Shown here: piece by piece, positions 8,701-16,749 of the stretch
Numbering within the stretch: the first letter of the stretch is position 1
Layout: every line of letters starts with the position of its first letter
Source of the DNA: Verrucomicrobia bacterium UBA673
GTDB lineage: Bacteria; Verrucomicrobiota; Verrucomicrobiia; Limisphaerales; UBA1096
Reading direction: 5' to 3'
Assembly: GCA_002299785.1 (NCBI GenBank)
Contig: DBNL01000132.1
Coordinates: 5,652-28,011, forward strand
Length of the DNA stretch: 22,360 bases
The notes under the pieces: model-generated
What the model was told of the DNA's origin: nothing
The model's database searches: none
The model's input: only the letters and a program-made list of their open reading frames with translations
Program-made: the position numbers and the translations under genes

Positions 8701-8980
8701 CCGCCGGCAAAAGTGGATAGATCAGTCGCAGTCGGTAAACCTGTTCCTAGCCAAGCCGGATTTGAAGCGGCTCTCGCACATGTACCGCGCTGCTTGGCGG
8801 AGCGGCCTAAAGACGACTTACTACCTGCGGACGCTGGGTGCCTCGAACATCGAGAAAGCCACCATCGCCTTGAAAAAGCAGGGTGTCGAGTTGCCGGAGA
8901 AAGAGCACACTGCCGAGGAGCGCTTAGCCTGCTCGATCGAGGCCATGCGAAACGGTGAAGAATGCGAAGCATGTCAGTGA
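5735..8980 (+). CDS. nrdA: Ribonucleotide reductase alpha subunit with three ATP-cone-like regions
   Basis: The 1081-residue catalytic subunit is about 320 residues longer than E. coli NrdA, all of it at the N-terminus. Active-site residues are intact: Cys497 (LSSCYLY) and Cys726 (AVCNLGS) as the redox pair, Asn709-Cys711-Glu713 (SSNLCTEI) around the thiyl radical site, Tyr1029-Tyr1030 for radical transfer, and the C-terminal Cys1077-x-x-Cys1080. The N-terminus holds an acidic lead (1-57) and a degenerate ATP-cone-like block (about 58-145) without the nucleotide-binding strand. A canonical ATP cone (about 153-242, from VRLIRRN to AYILYRSQR) and the usual R1 N-terminal cone-like region (about 265-350) follow. 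Long multi-cone NrdA is also known from Chlamydia. It reduces NDPs in the cytoplasm with NrdB. Confidence 0.96.
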   Translation: MAISKITFEEDEAIKRMATTQEAPSRYKWDESLSGDDSMDNSLRLRANDGESDIALGDIANTVGNALAKLMMSKGEEDVFTPQNRDFVAKVARTVGERFQVNEPGQAESSRLSETDLYRGIERVLIENNAHDVARSLVIDTARNVAQSNEKISVRLIRRNKQVVSWNENKIEIAIRKAFLSQQKDSALAVLVTQSVTGRVRDAGQAFIHIEEVQDIVQEELMKAGHYKVAEAYILYRSQRSLQRADELVTSESEAGPTDAKQQELLLITQPDGSSLFWNGEDLLERIKYASIDLGLTLSEEQIETELRRSLFSEMSVVELQATILLNAKALMERDADFARFAGRLLCTYIYEEVLDWDILRDGVGALKEAHARYLPKYLRHGVEIKRLSPDLLQYDTEKLGAALDPSADLEFDYLGIQTLYDRYLIVDRTNTGDEESRIETPQLFWMRVSMGLFHNEVDNKEERAVSLYNLYKNRRFCSSTPTLFNSGTPHSQLSSCYLYWVDDSIEGIMERGITENAYLSKWAGGLGGSWTSVRGMGGHIQGTNGKSQGVIPFLKLHNDLLVAVNQGGKRRGSGCAYLETWHNDIGEFLELRKNTGDDRRRTHDMNTANWVPDLFMKRMEAREDWTLFCSSDAPDLHETYGRDFEERYLAYEAKAERGEMSSEKVPAIDLWKRMLQMIFETGHPWITFKDACNVRSPQDHAGVIHSSNLCTEITLNTGRDETAVCNLGSVVLDNHLTESGELDLAKLRETIRIAVRALDNVIDINFYPTQPARNANLRHRPIGLGVMGLQNALYQKGVPFASEEAVEFNDEFMEAIAYFAYEASSDLAQEKGRYESYEGSKWDRGLLPPDTVDLLEQERGQAVDLPRGGRMDWEPIRQKIASQGMRNSNVLAIAPTATISNIMGTSPCIEPLYKNLYVKSNLSGDFIVLNRHLVNALKGRGLWNEDMMNKLKYLDGDLHDIAELPNELKQLYATAFDVDPMLMIAAAARRQKWIDQSQSVNLFLAKPDLKRLSHMYRAAWRSGLKTTYYLRTLGASNIEKATIALKKQGVELPEKEHTAEERLACSIEAMRNGEECEACQ

Positions 8981-9021
8981 CTGCGCTTGGCCAACTTCTG
9001 AACTCGACTTGGGTGGTTGAC

Positions 9022-9046
9022 TTGGGCAGATTTCCGCCCGATTTTT
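9022..9046 (+). terminator. Weak candidate terminator after nrdA
   Basis: TTGGGC (9022-9027) can pair with GCCCGA (9036-9041) through 6 pairs including one G-U, around an 8-base loop, followed by five T. The stem is short, so termination would be partial at best. It lies 13 bp before the cupin gene start. Confidence 0.3.
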
Positions 9047-9058
9047 CTATAAATAATC

Positions 9059-10333
9059 ATGTCACTCACATCTGTTAAACAACTCAAGACCGTCAAAAAA
9101 AATGTCCGCAAGCACGTGGAAGCCGCACTCGAGGAAACCGGAGGGCTGCTCCGGCTCGCGCCTGCTTGGGTGCCGCGGTCATTCCTGCAGCCGGGCCTGC
9201 GGCTCAAGCTGCATCCGGATGATACCTATGCTTATGGCCTGAATCGCGGCGGCATTGATGAGCGTTGGTTTGGCTCCACCACCGAGGCCGCCAACGAGGG
9301 CCGCGTGCCGGATGAGGGCCTGAGCTACGTGGTGCACGGACGAAGTCGCTTCACCCTGCGCGAGGCGGTGGCCGAGTGCGGGGCGGACATCATCGGCAAG
9401 CGCATCTGGAAGAAATACGGCAAGTGGCCGGTGTACTCGAAATTCTTCGATAACATGGGCCCCATCCCGCATCACATGCACCAGAATGCCAAACAGGCCA
9501 AGCTGGTCGGGCAGGAAGGCAAGCCGGAGAGTTATTATTTTCCGCCACAACACAACAACGTCGGCAACAATTTCCCGTACACCTTCATGGGGCTCGAACC
9601 CGGCACAACCAAGGAGCAAGTGCGCCAGTGCCTCGCGGATTGGAACAAAGGCGACAACGGCATTCTCGACCTCAGCCGCGCGTACCGCCTGAAGCCCGGC
9701 ACCGGTTGGCTCATCCCTCCCTGCATCCTGCACGCCCCCGGCAGTCTTTGCACCTACGAGCCGCAGTGGGGCAGCGACGTGTTCGGTATGTACCAAAACC
9801 TCGTCGAAGGCCGAGAAGTGCCGTGGGGTTTGCTTGTGAAGGACATGCCGAAGAAAAAGCACCGCGACCTCGACTTCATCGTCAACCAACTCGACTGGGC
9901 TGGCAACACCAACGAAAATTTCAAGGATAGCCATTACCTAGAGCCCATCCCGGTGGCCGATACCCGCAAGCAGGGTTACGTCGATCGCTGGATCGTCTAC
10001 GGCCGAATCAAAAGGGAGCAGCTTTTCACAGCCAAGGAACTCACCGTTGATCCTGGTGTAACATGTACCGTGAAAGACAAGGGTGCCTGGAGCGGCATCT
10101 GCGTGCAGGGCAAAGGCACCATCAACGGCCAGCCGCTAAATAGCCCCAAGCTCATCCGCTTCCACGAGTTGACCGAGGACGAATACTTCTGCACCGAGGC
10201 CGGCGCCAAGGCCGGTGTCACTTTCGAGAATACCAGCGACACTGAACCCTTGGTACTCCTCCGCTACTACGGCCCCGAGGTCAATCCCGACGCCCCCGGC
10301 ATTGGCGACTATCGAAAACGAAAGTTCGATTAA
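9059..10333 (+). CDS. Cupin-type protein resembling class I mannose-6-phosphate isomerase
   Basis: The 424-residue product carries a metal-binding cupin pattern: His138, His139 and His141 in IPHHMHQ, Glu157 in KPESYYF, and His225 in PPCILHAPGS. The His/Glu/His arrangement and the overall order recall type I phosphomannose isomerases. A second cupin-like beta domain follows near residues 320-410 (GICVQGKGTINGQ). No signal peptide is seen, so it should be cytoplasmic. Sugar isomerase or lyase activity is inference. It sits 78 bp after nrdA with a weak terminator between, so it may be a separate unit. It is convergent with the dehydrogenase gene, whose stop lies 50 bp away; that gap shows no clear terminator. 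Confidence 0.65.
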   Translation: MSLTSVKQLKTVKKNVRKHVEAALEETGGLLRLAPAWVPRSFLQPGLRLKLHPDDTYAYGLNRGGIDERWFGSTTEAANEGRVPDEGLSYVVHGRSRFTLREAVAECGADIIGKRIWKKYGKWPVYSKFFDNMGPIPHHMHQNAKQAKLVGQEGKPESYYFPPQHNNVGNNFPYTFMGLEPGTTKEQVRQCLADWNKGDNGILDLSRAYRLKPGTGWLIPPCILHAPGSLCTYEPQWGSDVFGMYQNLVEGREVPWGLLVKDMPKKKHRDLDFIVNQLDWAGNTNENFKDSHYLEPIPVADTRKQGYVDRWIVYGRIKREQLFTAKELTVDPGVTCTVKDKGAWSGICVQGKGTINGQPLNSPKLIRFHELTEDEYFCTEAGAKAGVTFENTSDTEPLVLLRYYGPEVNPDAPGIGDYRKRKFD

Positions 10334-10383
10334 GAAAATCAAACTAATTGAAGTTCCAAGGCTGGATTGTATGCCTGTCAACA

Positions 10384-13300
10384 TCACCACCCCTCTGCGA
10401 GAATTCTCTCCAGGTCTCTAAACTCTTTGGCGTGATCAATCGCCTTGATGGTATCGTGAATTAGCACCGCGTAGGATATACGGAACGGTTGACCTTTTTT
10501 GACCCAGGTTTTTACGTAAGGTTCTCGGCGTTCCTTGGGTTGTTTTGGGAATGGGTTGGCCACCAGCACACCGTAGTCCCGGCTATGTGACCAGCATGGG
10601 CGCGGGTTTTCGGCCGCTGGCACAATCATCAGGCCTATTTGTCGTTTGTTGATCTTGCCAGAGTAATCGATCCATCTCAATGGCTTTCCCCAAGTCCCGG
10701 TACCGTTTTTTTCGCCGCGGTCGTTGATGATGATTCCAGTGCCATCTTGCACATTTAGGGGAGTGGCGACCCTGATTGCCAGGCCACTTTCTTCCTGATC
10801 CCCAAAATAAAAATCGCGTTTATCGTTTTGAAATGTCGAATCCCACAACAGTAAAATCCCAGTCTTATGTCGGCGGAATTCGATTCGGTTTATCTCACGA
10901 CATATCTCACTGTTTCCATCAGACGTCAGATAACGATTACGGACAGCGAAACTGGCACGGCTTTTCCCAGCTTTCGGTTTATCCACGAATCCATTATGCA
11001 ATACCTTGGCCTTGAGCCGCCAATAATCCTGCCCGTCTAGATGCCCAAAACCCATCCAGATACCAGGATGCATCACAGGATGGTCGCCCCCGTCGCTGGG
11101 CGTTGGTGGATAGTTGCGCGTGACTTGGATGCCGGTGTGCGTGTGGACGTTGATGAACGCACGGCGGGTGAGCTGCGGATGGTCGAGTAGGTATTCGGTG
11201 ATTTTGCGGCCATCGAGCCAGAGGGTGACACGGTCCTTTTGCTGGGTGAATGCAAAGCCGGTGGTCTTCGGGGTAACTGTTTGGGGCTTGGTTTTTTGAT
11301 TTTGAAGATAGGCGATGAGGTCGGCGACTTGTTGTGGTTGAAGAATTGCTCCAAATGTGGGTGGCATGGCGGAAGTCTTGAGGGTTTGGCGGGATTGAAT
11401 GTCGCGCTGAGCAATCCTAGCCACGGTGCCATTGACCAAGGCTAGTTTCACGGATTGACCGGTTTCGGCGAGCACAATGCCAGCCATCGTATCACCTGAC
11501 TTTTTGGTGAACACTCGCAACGCAAAGCCCTCGGTGATTTCCGCGCTCGGCTCGAGAATGGATCGGATAAGTCCATCCGCATCCGCACGGGAGCCGATGT
11601 CCGCGAGATCGGGTGCGAAAATATTACCGTTGTCTTCCAGTTGATGGCAAAGGGCACAGTTGGCACCCGCGCGCGCATGAAAGAGCGCCTGACCGCGCTC
11701 GGCACTGGCATTTTTTAAAAGTGGGAGAACCGCCGCGGCTGTAGTGGGCACGATGGGTGGAGCCAAGAGCTTTGGTCGGATGATGACGAGGTAATTTGAC
11801 TTGCGTGCCTTCACGCCCTCGGAGTTGCCACCGAGTGTGAATTTGCCTGAAGGGAAATCCGCCATGTAGATTCGATGCCGCGCATCGTCGGTAAGCAGTT
11901 GAAGTTGCGTGGGTTTAAAACGAGCATGCGCCCAAGTGGGCAACTCGCCGCCACGGACGTCATCGACTAGAAAAACCGTGGACGGATGGCGAAGTGTCAA
12001 AGTCAGCACTCGGTCACCCTCGGCCTCGGCATCGTGATTGCGGCCTTGTATGAAAGTTTCGCCATCAAACCCGGAGGGAAGTTCGAGGATGCGATATCGG
12101 CGGTCAACATACGCCAAAGCACCCACCTGCAGCCGTGCCTCGCGATAACCCGGCGACTGGTGTGCCTCGATTTTTGACACCACGGAAACCAGCGGCTGGA
12201 CGGACACCTCCACACCATCTGGAGAAACTTTAAGAGGTGGTCCCTTGATGATGGCAGCCGCCTTGCCTCCCAGTCTTCGCTTGGCCAATGCCGCAGTTGA
12301 GGGGTCCGTGTCCTTGGCCAAAAGCTGCAATGCCTCCGTAGCCAGCGCATCCTCCTCCAGCAAACTCAGCAACGCCCCGCGGCGCACGCCCGCGCGTTGA
12401 TCGTCCAACATCGCCTTGCGAGCTTCGGCAGTAGCGGTTTCACGCAATGCGCCCCACGCGGTATAAAACACCATGCGGTCAGTTTCCCGAGTCAACAGGT
12501 TGAGCACGTCCACATGCCAGCTATCATGTCCCGCCTCACGAATGGCCAGCAAAGCCTCGCGCCGTATGCGTGGCTCGGTATCGGTCAATGCCTCGCGTAC
12601 CGTGTCTGGCAGAGGCAGTCCCCTCGGATGCTGCGCACACCATGCAAGAATGCGCAATGACTGCAGCCGCAGGTTCAGCGACTTAGCATCCCGCACCACC
12701 GAGCCAAACATCGTATGCAGTTGCGCGTTTTGCGGCTGAATTCGGCCTAGTGTCCAAGCCGCCCACGTCTCGAGACTCGTTTCATTTTTGGCATCATCGC
12801 GCAGCGCATCCATCAACGGGCCAATCATCCCTTCCTTGCGCCGCACTAATTCTTCCGAGGCATTCGCGCGCCATACGGGCAAATGACTACCAAGGTCAGC
12901 CAGCAATTCACGCACGCTCCAGTCCTTTAATGGCTTTGCTCTTTTGGATTCTGGTTTAAAAACAGCTTTTACTCCCTTGGGCCACAGTCGGTAAATGCGG
13001 CCTTCATTTTCTTGGTTGCCATTAGCCATCTTTGCGCCGTACTCACGCCCCCAGCTGGAAATCCATACCGCGCCGTCTGGTCCCACCTCGATGTCCACTG
13101 GGCTGAAAGATCGTCCTCCACTCTTGCCCATCGTGCGCCCGCCGCCGGCGTGGGCGAACAAATCAAATTTTTCCTTCTCCGGTTTCAGTCGTGCGCCGTC
13201 CCATTTGGGGCGGTAAATATAAACCTGCCGGCGTAGCCAATCGTTGATGAGAAACACACCGCGATATTTTTCCGGCCACGAAGGCACGCTGCAAAATATC

Positions 13301-14217
13301 ACGCCCGTGCCCGAGCCTTCAAAGAGTGGCCCGGCGGCCGGCGCAGTGGGCAGATGGCGGTCACCCTTCCAATTGTAACTCCACGGGTGACCCCAGCCAA
13401 AATGCGCGCCATAAAAGGGGGAGAAGATTTTGTCGCCATGCGTCTGGTCGTTGTCTGTGCCGAGCCACGTGAAGCCGTCGTCAAAACAGATGTCCCATGG
13501 ATTGCGAAAACCGCGCGAAAAAATTTCCAGATTTTTGCCATCTCCATCACAACGCAAAATGCCACCCTCGCGCCCCCAGTCATCGGCGGGGTCGTGATAA
13601 GTTTTCTGGTAATTCGCTGCGTTAAAAATCTTAGGCGCAGGGAAATCCGGCGCGTCCGCCGCCTGCACGCCCCACAACTCGCGAAACGCCTTCGGCGCTA
13701 CGCGGTCGGGCAATTGTGTTAGTCCCTTAGAGTTGCCTTTGGACATGTACAGCCGACCGTCAGGCGCCCAATTCAAGCCGTGCAAGCCATGCTCGAGATT
13801 GCCAAGATCCGTGTAGAGCCGTATATATTCATCGGCCACTTCGTCGCCGTCGATATCGCGCACCACCGTGAGGTCTGGCGCATTAGCCACCCACAGGCGA
13901 CCATTCTTCCACGCGAGTCCTTGGATGCTGTTGAAGCCCGTGGCAAACCGCTTGCGGTCCTCAGCCACGCCGTCGTGATTTTCATCCAGTAAAATCCAGA
14001 CTGAATCCCCGGCCGTCTCCAGCTTGGGCGTACGATACTGCGGCCCCATCCCCACGCAGAGCCGCCCCTTCGCATCAAAGGCAATCGCACACGGATTCCG
14101 CACCAGCGGTTCTTTGGCGAAAAGCTTGACCTCAAGATCATCCGACACTAGCGGGAAATCTGCCGGCGTAGCAGCCAGCGTGCTCAGGAGTAAAATTAAA
14201 GGTAATAAACGCATCAT
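10384..14217 (-). CDS. PVC-type heme-binding dehydrogenase with HEAT-like, cytochrome c and C-terminal DUF6807-like domains
   Basis: This 1277-residue protein is likely exported (hydrophobic residues 2-18). In order it shows: a glucose/sorbosone-dehydrogenase-like beta-propeller of the PVC membrane-bound dehydrogenase type (about 25-415); HEAT-like helical repeats (430-650); a beta-rich region (660-815); a cytochrome c domain (836-972) with heme motif Cys854-Ala-Leu-Cys857-His858 and likely axial Met951 (SAMPP). A C-terminal DUF6807/PmoA-like domain (986-1270) has HPVMHPGIWMGFGH and DGQDYW. It should oxidise a sugar-type substrate outside the cytoplasm and pass electrons to heme c. The start overlaps the upstream dehydrogenase stop (ATGA), so the two are probably translated together. 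Domain calls are from motifs I recognise; the substrate is unknown. Confidence 0.9.
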   Translation of the reverse strand: MMRLLPLILLLSTLAATPADFPLVSDDLEVKLFAKEPLVRNPCAIAFDAKGRLCVGMGPQYRTPKLETAGDSVWILLDENHDGVAEDRKRFATGFNSIQGLAWKNGRLWVANAPDLTVVRDIDGDEVADEYIRLYTDLGNLEHGLHGLNWAPDGRLYMSKGNSKGLTQLPDRVAPKAFRELWGVQAADAPDFPAPKIFNAANYQKTYHDPADDWGREGGILRCDGDGKNLEIFSRGFRNPWDICFDDGFTWLGTDNDQTHGDKIFSPFYGAHFGWGHPWSYNWKGDRHLPTAPAAGPLFEGSGTGVIFCSVPSWPEKYRGVFLINDWLRRQVYIYRPKWDGARLKPEKEKFDLFAHAGGGRTMGKSGGRSFSPVDIEVGPDGAVWISSWGREYGAKMANGNQENEGRIYRLWPKGVKAVFKPESKRAKPLKDWSVRELLADLGSHLPVWRANASEELVRRKEGMIGPLMDALRDDAKNETSLETWAAWTLGRIQPQNAQLHTMFGSVVRDAKSLNLRLQSLRILAWCAQHPRGLPLPDTVREALTDTEPRIRREALLAIREAGHDSWHVDVLNLLTRETDRMVFYTAWGALRETATAEARKAMLDDQRAGVRRGALLSLLEEDALATEALQLLAKDTDPSTAALAKRRLGGKAAAIIKGPPLKVSPDGVEVSVQPLVSVVSKIEAHQSPGYREARLQVGALAYVDRRYRILELPSGFDGETFIQGRNHDAEAEGDRVLTLTLRHPSTVFLVDDVRGGELPTWAHARFKPTQLQLLTDDARHRIYMADFPSGKFTLGGNSEGVKARKSNYLVIIRPKLLAPPIVPTTAAAVLPLLKNASAERGQALFHARAGANCALCHQLEDNGNIFAPDLADIGSRADADGLIRSILEPSAEITEGFALRVFTKKSGDTMAGIVLAETGQSVKLALVNGTVARIAQRDIQSRQTLKTSAMPPTFGAILQPQQVADLIAYLQNQKTKPQTVTPKTTGFAFTQQKDRVTLWLDGRKITEYLLDHPQLTRRAFINVHTHTGIQVTRNYPPTPSDGGDHPVMHPGIWMGFGHLDGQDYWRLKAKVLHNGFVDKPKAGKSRASFAVRNRYLTSDGNSEICREINRIEFRRHKTGILLLWDSTFQNDKRDFYFGDQEESGLAIRVATPLNVQDGTGIIINDRGEKNGTGTWGKPLRWIDYSGKINKRQIGLMIVPAAENPRPCWSHSRDYGVLVANPFPKQPKERREPYVKTWVKKGQPFRISYAVLIHDTIKAIDHAKEFRDLERILAEGW

Positions 14218-15068
14218 TCCTTTGCTCTATACGCCTCAATGATGGCAGCATTGTCGGCTGAGGCAAACCCCAATTTCTCAGCGCGCGCCAGCAACTCGCG
14301 GTGCGCCGCGCTGAGCGGTGTTTTGGCCTCCAATTTCGCCGCCAGTTTCAGAATCAACCGTACATCCTTGTGATGTTGCGCCAATCGTGCCTGGGGTGGC
14401 GCGTAATTGCGCGCCGCCATCTTCAACCCCTTTGTCTCCATCACGCCCGAGGTCGCTGGTGTCTGCTTTAATATTTCCAATGCTCTCTTCGCATCAAACC
14501 CCAATGCCTCCGCCAAGTTCAATCCTTCCGCCAACGCAGCGCGGTTCAGTCCGAGAATTAAATTGTGCACCAATTTAAACCGCGAACCCGCTCCAACGCC
14601 ACCCACATGAAAGCATTTTTTAGCTAAGGTTGAAAAAAGAGGTTCCTGTGCCGCTACCACATCCGCCTCGCCACCCAGTAGCAAAACCGCTTTCCTCTCC
14701 CGCATCTGCACACTCGAGCCTGCTACATTTGCTTCGAGATAACTTGCACCTTTTTTAGCCAGTCGCACGCCCAAAGCTTCGATATGTTCCGGGTCACCCG
14801 TGGTGGTGTCTAGGATACAATGCCGCGCCGCGATTATATCAATCACGTCATCAATCACAGATGCCGCTACGTTGCTGTTAGGCAAACTGAGAAGAACTGT
14901 ATCGCACTGTTCAAAAACAGCCGAAGCGTTGGGAAACAGATGGACTGCTCCGGATTCAGTTTGCGCAATGTCGTATCCATATATTTCAAACCCAGCGCAT
15001 GCCAAGCAGTCACTCAACGCTTTACCAAGAAGACCAATGCCGATAATACCAACTTGACCCTGCATCAT
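14214..15068 (-). CDS. NAD(P)-dependent beta-hydroxyacid dehydrogenase (3-hydroxyisobutyrate dehydrogenase family)
   Basis: The 284-residue product opens with a Rossmann glycine motif, GIIGIGLLG (Gly10, Gly12, Gly15). ANVAGSSVQ matches the family substrate-binding stretch, and GSRFKLVHNL gives the catalytic Lys165 with Asn169. Relatives include 3-hydroxyisobutyrate, tartronate semialdehyde and glyoxylate/succinic semialdehyde reductases. No signal peptide is seen, so it is cytoplasmic. It overlaps the downstream heme dehydrogenase by ATGA, and its own ATG overlaps the stop of a degraded sulfatase tail, so it was probably once coupled to a now lost upstream gene. In this cluster it may handle an oxidised sugar or semialdehyde product; that role is inference. 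Confidence 0.88.
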   Translation of the reverse strand: MMQGQVGIIGIGLLGKALSDCLACAGFEIYGYDIAQTESGAVHLFPNASAVFEQCDTVLLSLPNSNVAASVIDDVIDIIAARHCILDTTTGDPEHIEALGVRLAKKGASYLEANVAGSSVQMRERKAVLLLGGEADVVAAQEPLFSTLAKKCFHVGGVGAGSRFKLVHNLILGLNRAALAEGLNLAEALGFDAKRALEILKQTPATSGVMETKGLKMAARNYAPPQARLAQHHKDVRLILKLAAKLEAKTPLSAAHRELLARAEKLGFASADNAAIIEAYRAKE

Positions 15069-15166
15069 TTCAGTAGCTTATGACTCAGGCGGTAAGGATC
15101 GTTTTGGCGATCCACTTCTAAAAGGAGTAATACCTCCATCTTCCTGCTTTTGGTCACGTGTTTGGA
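15065..15166 (-). pseudogene. Remnant C-terminal tail of a lost sulfatase
   Basis: The gap between the sulfatase stop (15174) and the dehydrogenase ATG (15068) is readable as a tail ending at TGA 15067-15065. It includes KMEVLLLLEVDRQNDPYRL. This matches the tail of the sulfatase just upstream (EMETLLLAEMRHLNDPYRL), with about 15 identities over 28 residues. The nucleotide sequences are clearly diverged, so it is not a recent tandem copy. No sulfatase catalytic part precedes it in that frame; a stop lies a few codons upstream, inside the intact gene. Its stop overlaps the next ATG (ATGA). It is best read as the 3' end of a deleted paralog. Confidence 0.65.
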
Positions 15167-15173
15167 GTCGGTT

Positions 15174-16745
15174 TCATCGACTGTTTTTCAGCCGCTTCTC
15201 CTTGCCTGCTCTTTCCTTGATCTTGGGCGGCTCAAGCCCGTCGTCGGGCTGGTTCCACAATCGATAGGGATCATTGAGGTGACGCATCTCGGCTAACAGC
15301 AGAGTTTCCATTTCCTTGAGCTTCGTAGTGTACTTCGGATTGCCGAACAGGTTCACCTGATTTTTTCTCGGCCTAATGCCAGTCAACGCAATAACCTTAG
15401 GATCGTGATGTTCCTTGATGAACTCATGAGGGTTTTCTCTTAAGTTGAATAGTTGTGTGTGCCGGACGCCTGTCTTGTCCACTTGATACTTCGTTAATTT
15501 CCAGTCGCCCTGCTTGACACAGCGCGTCCCCGGCCGACCACCGCCGCAGTATACCCCGTAAAGGACGTCACGCACCGTTTCTTTTTTACCCAGAAGCACA
15601 GGTTTGAAGCTGATGCCCTCCGAGGTGGCCGGAGCCGGGATGCCGGCCAGATCACAAAACGTGCCCAGGACATCGAGCAGATAAATGTTTCCTTTCGCCC
15701 GCGTCCCAGCCTTGATGCCCGGCCCCTTCACAATAAATGGAATGCGCCAGGTATGATCATACATATTCTGCTTGCCCTGCAGACCATGCCGACCAATAGC
15801 CATGCCGTGGTCGGCGGTGTAAAAGATGTATGTGTTATCTAGTTCACCCATTGTCTTGAGTTTCTTGAGCACCCGACCGATCTGAATGTCGATATTCTCA
15901 CTGCAGGCAAACTGGCGACCAATCTCGTTGCGAATGGTTCGTTCATCACGTCGCTCCCAAACGCCCTTCACTCCTACTTCATCTCGCACGGTGGTGTGAC
16001 CGTGGTCAAAGGGATGCTTGGGCAAATAATTGACGGGCAAGGCAGGTTGTTTGGGATTTGCCGATGGCAGCGTCGTTTTATCGTCATGATTAACTGCACC
16101 GTACTTTGCCAGCAGCTCTGGTTTGCCATCACGTACATCATGTGGATGGGAAAAGCCGAAATAAATCAGGAAGGGATCTGTAGTCTTGGCTGATTCGCGT
16201 TCATTCAGATAATCCAGGACTTGATCGGCGTGCCAGGCGCTTCCCCTTTCATCGGTAGCTCCGCGCCGGGTGCCATCTCGTCGTACTTGAAATAGTTTGT
16301 TGGCGTCCGCATAGCTGTTGCCATTTTTACAGGTGCGCATGGTGCTGTAGCCGGCGCGGTTGAACACGGAGGGCAGGGTGAACTTGGCCAAGCCCGGCGG
16401 CACGAGAATGGGGTTGTTCACGTGAGGGTTCATCATTCGACCGGGCTTATCCGGGATGTGCCACACAGTGCGGCCGCTCATGATCATGTGGCGCGAGGCC
16501 GTGCACACGCCCCCAACCCACGAGCCCATGTGGTGCGCTCCGTCAAACACCATCCCTTTTGCTGCCAGCCGATCGATATTCGGCGTCTGGAGCTCTGATC
16601 TCGGATTGTAGACCTTCAGGTCGAAGGGCGACTGGTCATCGGCAATGATGAACAGAATATTAGGTCGATCCCCGGTTAGCGCAGCGGTTTTCCCTGTGCT
16701 CGGAACAAGCAACGATGCCAGCAGAATGGTCAGCGTGATTCTCAT
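15174..16745 (-). CDS. Secreted sulfatase with CTASR formylglycine motif
   Basis: The product has 523 residues with a signal peptide (about 1-21). The alkaline-phosphatase-superfamily metal site starts at Asp36-Asp37 (IIADDQ). The sulfatase signature is Cys81-Thr-Ala-Ser-Arg85 followed by HMIMSGR; Ala replaces the commoner Pro, which the C-x-P/A-x-R rule permits. YTADHGMAIGRHGL gives the later Asp/His ligands. Cys81 must be converted to formylglycine by a maturase not present in this window. It hydrolyses sulfate esters, probably on a polysaccharide in the periplasm or outside the cell. It begins 4 bp after the previous sulfatase stop with GGGA upstream, one of the few plausible ribosome sites here. 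The tail (NDPYRLWNQ) is the part mirrored by the remnant downstream. Confidence 0.93.
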   Translation of the reverse strand: MRITLTILLASLLVPSTGKTAALTGDRPNILFIIADDQSPFDLKVYNPRSELQTPNIDRLAAKGMVFDGAHHMGSWVGGVCTASRHMIMSGRTVWHIPDKPGRMMNPHVNNPILVPPGLAKFTLPSVFNRAGYSTMRTCKNGNSYADANKLFQVRRDGTRRGATDERGSAWHADQVLDYLNERESAKTTDPFLIYFGFSHPHDVRDGKPELLAKYGAVNHDDKTTLPSANPKQPALPVNYLPKHPFDHGHTTVRDEVGVKGVWERRDERTIRNEIGRQFACSENIDIQIGRVLKKLKTMGELDNTYIFYTADHGMAIGRHGLQGKQNMYDHTWRIPFIVKGPGIKAGTRAKGNIYLLDVLGTFCDLAGIPAPATSEGISFKPVLLGKKETVRDVLYGVYCGGGRPGTRCVKQGDWKLTKYQVDKTGVRHTQLFNLRENPHEFIKEHHDPKVIALTGIRPRKNQVNLFGNPKYTTKLKEMETLLLAEMRHLNDPYRLWNQPDDGLEPPKIKERAGKEKRLKNSR

Positions 16746-16749
16746 AGTT

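Noticed and set aside
16499..16505. Ala instead of Pro in the sulfatase signature CTASR as a sign of inactivation
   Set aside because: The formylglycine rule is C-x-P/A-x-R, so the site should still be modified, and the remaining metal ligands are intact.
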